DNA of 16,225 nt from an uncultured Flavobacteriaceae bacterium (GTDB lineage Bacteria; Bacteroidota; Bacteroidia; Flavobacteriales; Flavobacteriaceae). The position numbers and the translations under genes are program-made. Where the stretch lies: contig CAJWNW010000032.1 in assembly GCA_913044085.1 (NCBI GenBank), positions 1 to 16,225 of the forward strand, read 5' to 3'. Each line of letters starts with the position of its first letter. Positions within the stretch are counted from its first letter, which is position 1. The notes below the pieces were generated by a model that did no database searches, was not told where the DNA came from, and worked only from the letters and a program-made list of their open reading frames with translations. Below are positions 15,210-16,225 of the stretch, in pieces.

Positions 15210-15239
15210 TTGTTATAGTTTTATAAAGTTTTATTTTTA
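15210..15239 (+). promoter_or_regulatory. Promoter of the transaldolase gene
   Basis: TTG at 15210-15212 is followed by exactly 19 bp and TATTTTTA at 15232-15239, a 7-of-8 match to TAnnTTTG. The start codon is 29 bp downstream. The spacer contains a short inverted repeat, TTATA-GTTT-TATAA (15213-15226), which is probably chance in such AT-rich DNA. Confidence 0.5.
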
Positions 15240-15268
15240 TAGCACAATTCTAAAAACCGATCAATCAC

Positions 15269-15922
15269 ATGAAATTTTTTATTGATACTGCAAACCTCGA
15301 ACAAATTAAAGACGCTCAAGATCTTGGCGTTTTAGACGGTGTGACTACCAATCCATCCCTTATGGCTAAAGAAGGTATTATAGGGGCCGAAAACATTCTC
15401 CAACACTACAAAGACATCTGCGCAATTGTTGATGGCGATGTGTCTGCCGAAGTGATTGCCACGGATTTTGAAGGCATGGTGAAGGAAGGGGAGGCCCTGG
15501 CCGCCCTAAACCCGCAAATAGTAGTTAAACTGCCAATGATTAAAGCAGGGGTAAAGGCTTGTAAATATTTTAGCGACAAGGGCATTAAAACTAATGTAAC
15601 GTTGGTTTTCTCTGTTGGTCAAGCCATTTTGGCTGCCAAGGCTGGGGCCAATTATGTATCTCCATTTATTGGACGTTTGGATGATATTTCGACGGACGGT
15701 TTAAATCTCATTGCCGAGATTCGCCATGTGTATGACAACTACGGCTATGAAACGGAAATTTTAGCGGCTTCTGTACGCCACACCATGCATGTCATTGACT
15801 GTGCTAAAATTGGTGCAGATGTAATGACTGGCCCATTGAGTTCTATTGAAGGCCTTTTAAAGCACCCGCTTACCGATATTGGTTTGGCTAAGTTTCTAGC
15901 AGATTTTAAAAAGGGCAATTAA
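15269..15922 (+). CDS. tal: Transaldolase, short TalC/FSA subfamily
   Basis: The 217-residue protein belongs to the small transaldolase / fructose-6-phosphate aldolase subfamily. D6 lies in FIDTANL, GVTTNPSLMAKEG is at 24-36, and the Schiff-base lysine is K87 in IVVKLPM. Two positions separate the activities known in this group. Where E. coli FSA has Gln59 and Tyr131, this protein has E61 (VSAEVIA) and F133 (YVSPFIG), the transaldolase pair. It therefore most likely moves dihydroxyacetone units between sedoheptulose-7-phosphate and glyceraldehyde-3-phosphate in the non-oxidative pentose phosphate pathway. The family forms decamers. The gene is monocistronic with its own promoter and a clear terminator. 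Confidence 0.93.
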   Translation: MKFFIDTANLEQIKDAQDLGVLDGVTTNPSLMAKEGIIGAENILQHYKDICAIVDGDVSAEVIATDFEGMVKEGEALAALNPQIVVKLPMIKAGVKACKYFSDKGIKTNVTLVFSVGQAILAAKAGANYVSPFIGRLDDISTDGLNLIAEIRHVYDNYGYETEILAASVRHTMHVIDCAKIGADVMTGPLSSIEGLLKHPLTDIGLAKFLADFKKGN

Positions 15923-15941
15923 TAATCTTCATACTTCAAAT

Positions 15942-15976
15942 AAAAAAAGCGCCCTAGTTATTAGGGCGTTTTATTT
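15942..15976 (+). terminator. Intrinsic terminator of the transaldolase gene
   Basis: CGCCCTA (15950-15956) and TAGGGCG (15962-15968) form a 7-bp GC-rich stem with a 5-nt loop. Flanking A- and T-runs extend it with a G-T and A-T pairs and supply a U-tract (TTTTATTT). It starts about 20 nt after the stop. The A-rich left flank means it could also act on transcripts from the right. Confidence 0.9.
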
Positions 15977-16225
15977 AGTTTGCACTAAACTATTGTTTTA
16001 TATCTACCGTGTTGTATGCGGTTATTTTGTTAAGACATTAAACTTTTACTGATAAATGTAAGTAAAAATAAAACCTTTTTTAAATACAAATGTAATGAGG
16101 GTTACTATGACGTAATAAACAGTAGGGTTGTGTTCATAATCGGGACAACAGACACAACTGAGTTTTACTGCAATCGGCATTAGTGCAGTAAAGGATTCCA
16201 AAATAATCGCAGACCCCATTTGATG
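15977..16225. other. Gene-free AT-rich tail with two inverted repeats
   Basis: No convincing gene is present in these 249 bases. Two inverted repeats stand out: GTTGTGT/ACACAAC (16127-16133 and 16152-16158) and TTTACTGCA/TGCAGTAAA (16164-16172 and 16184-16192). The apical region of each contains AATCGG (16138-16143; 16172-16177, whose first A is the last base of the left arm). A perfect TAnnTTTG match lies on the minus strand (TACATTTG, 16094-16087), with no -33 partner. The minus strand is also open for 59 codons from the window edge to a stop at 16046-16048, but the residues resemble no family I know. Confidence 0.5.

Noticed and set aside
16046..16225. 59-codon open frame on the minus strand entering from the right edge
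   Set aside because: It runs through both inverted repeats, no family is recognised, and composition is not clearly coding. It might be the tail of a gene outside the window, so it is mentioned only in the tail entry.
1..16225. Mobile elements, prophage or CRISPR array
   Set aside because: No transposase, integrase, phage gene, terminal repeat pair or regular repeat-spacer pattern was seen; all genes look like resident core genes.

Overview
The window looks like core chromosome of a Flavobacteriaceae-type member of the Bacteroidota. It is AT-rich, Shine-Dalgarno sequences are largely absent, and perfect matches to the Bacteroidota -7 promoter element TAnnTTTG lie in front of several transcription units. 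The protein families are typical: a YebC form starting MGRAFEFRK, a fused ThrA, lipoproteins with short signal peptides, and a plant/bacterial-type glutaminyl cyclase. No phage, insertion sequence, CRISPR array, tRNA or rRNA was seen.

Layout. (1) 1-634, plus strand: the tail of an unrecognised gene, then a small PlsC-type acyltransferase. (2) 631-8243, minus strand, transcribed right to left: a short threonine/isoleucine-rich leader ORF, thrA-thrB-thrC (aspartate to threonine), a strong AT hairpin, gcvT (glycine cleavage T protein), an RmlD-like Rossmann protein, and yebC with its own promoter. (3) 8406-11064: divergent fahA (last step of tyrosine degradation) and glyA (serine hydroxymethyltransferase) sharing a 112-bp intergenic region with a -7 element for each. 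(4) 11075-14120, minus strand: a glutaminyl-cyclase lipoprotein overlapping a hot-dog thioesterase, then a beta-helix-like lipoprotein of unknown function. (5) 14209-14307, plus strand: the small SRP RNA (ffs) with its own promoter, then an SDR oxidoreductase. (6) 15269-15922: a short transaldolase with a good promoter and an intrinsic terminator. (7) 15977-16225: a gene-free tail holding two inverted repeats.

Functional theme. ThrABC make threonine, and GlyA and GcvT handle serine, glycine and one-carbon units, so much of the window is Thr/Gly/Ser/C1 metabolism. FahA supplies fumarate and acetoacetate; transaldolase serves the non-oxidative pentose phosphate pathway. The other genes are housekeeping (SRP RNA, YebC) or cell envelope (acyltransferase, lipoproteins, glutaminyl cyclase).

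The observations most worth following are regulatory: an unannotated 39-codon leader ORF before thrA that suggests amino-acid-responsive attenuation, a 15-bp hairpin immediately before gcvT, and a perfect palindrome in the spacer of the yebC promoter. No wholly new multi-gene system is evident.
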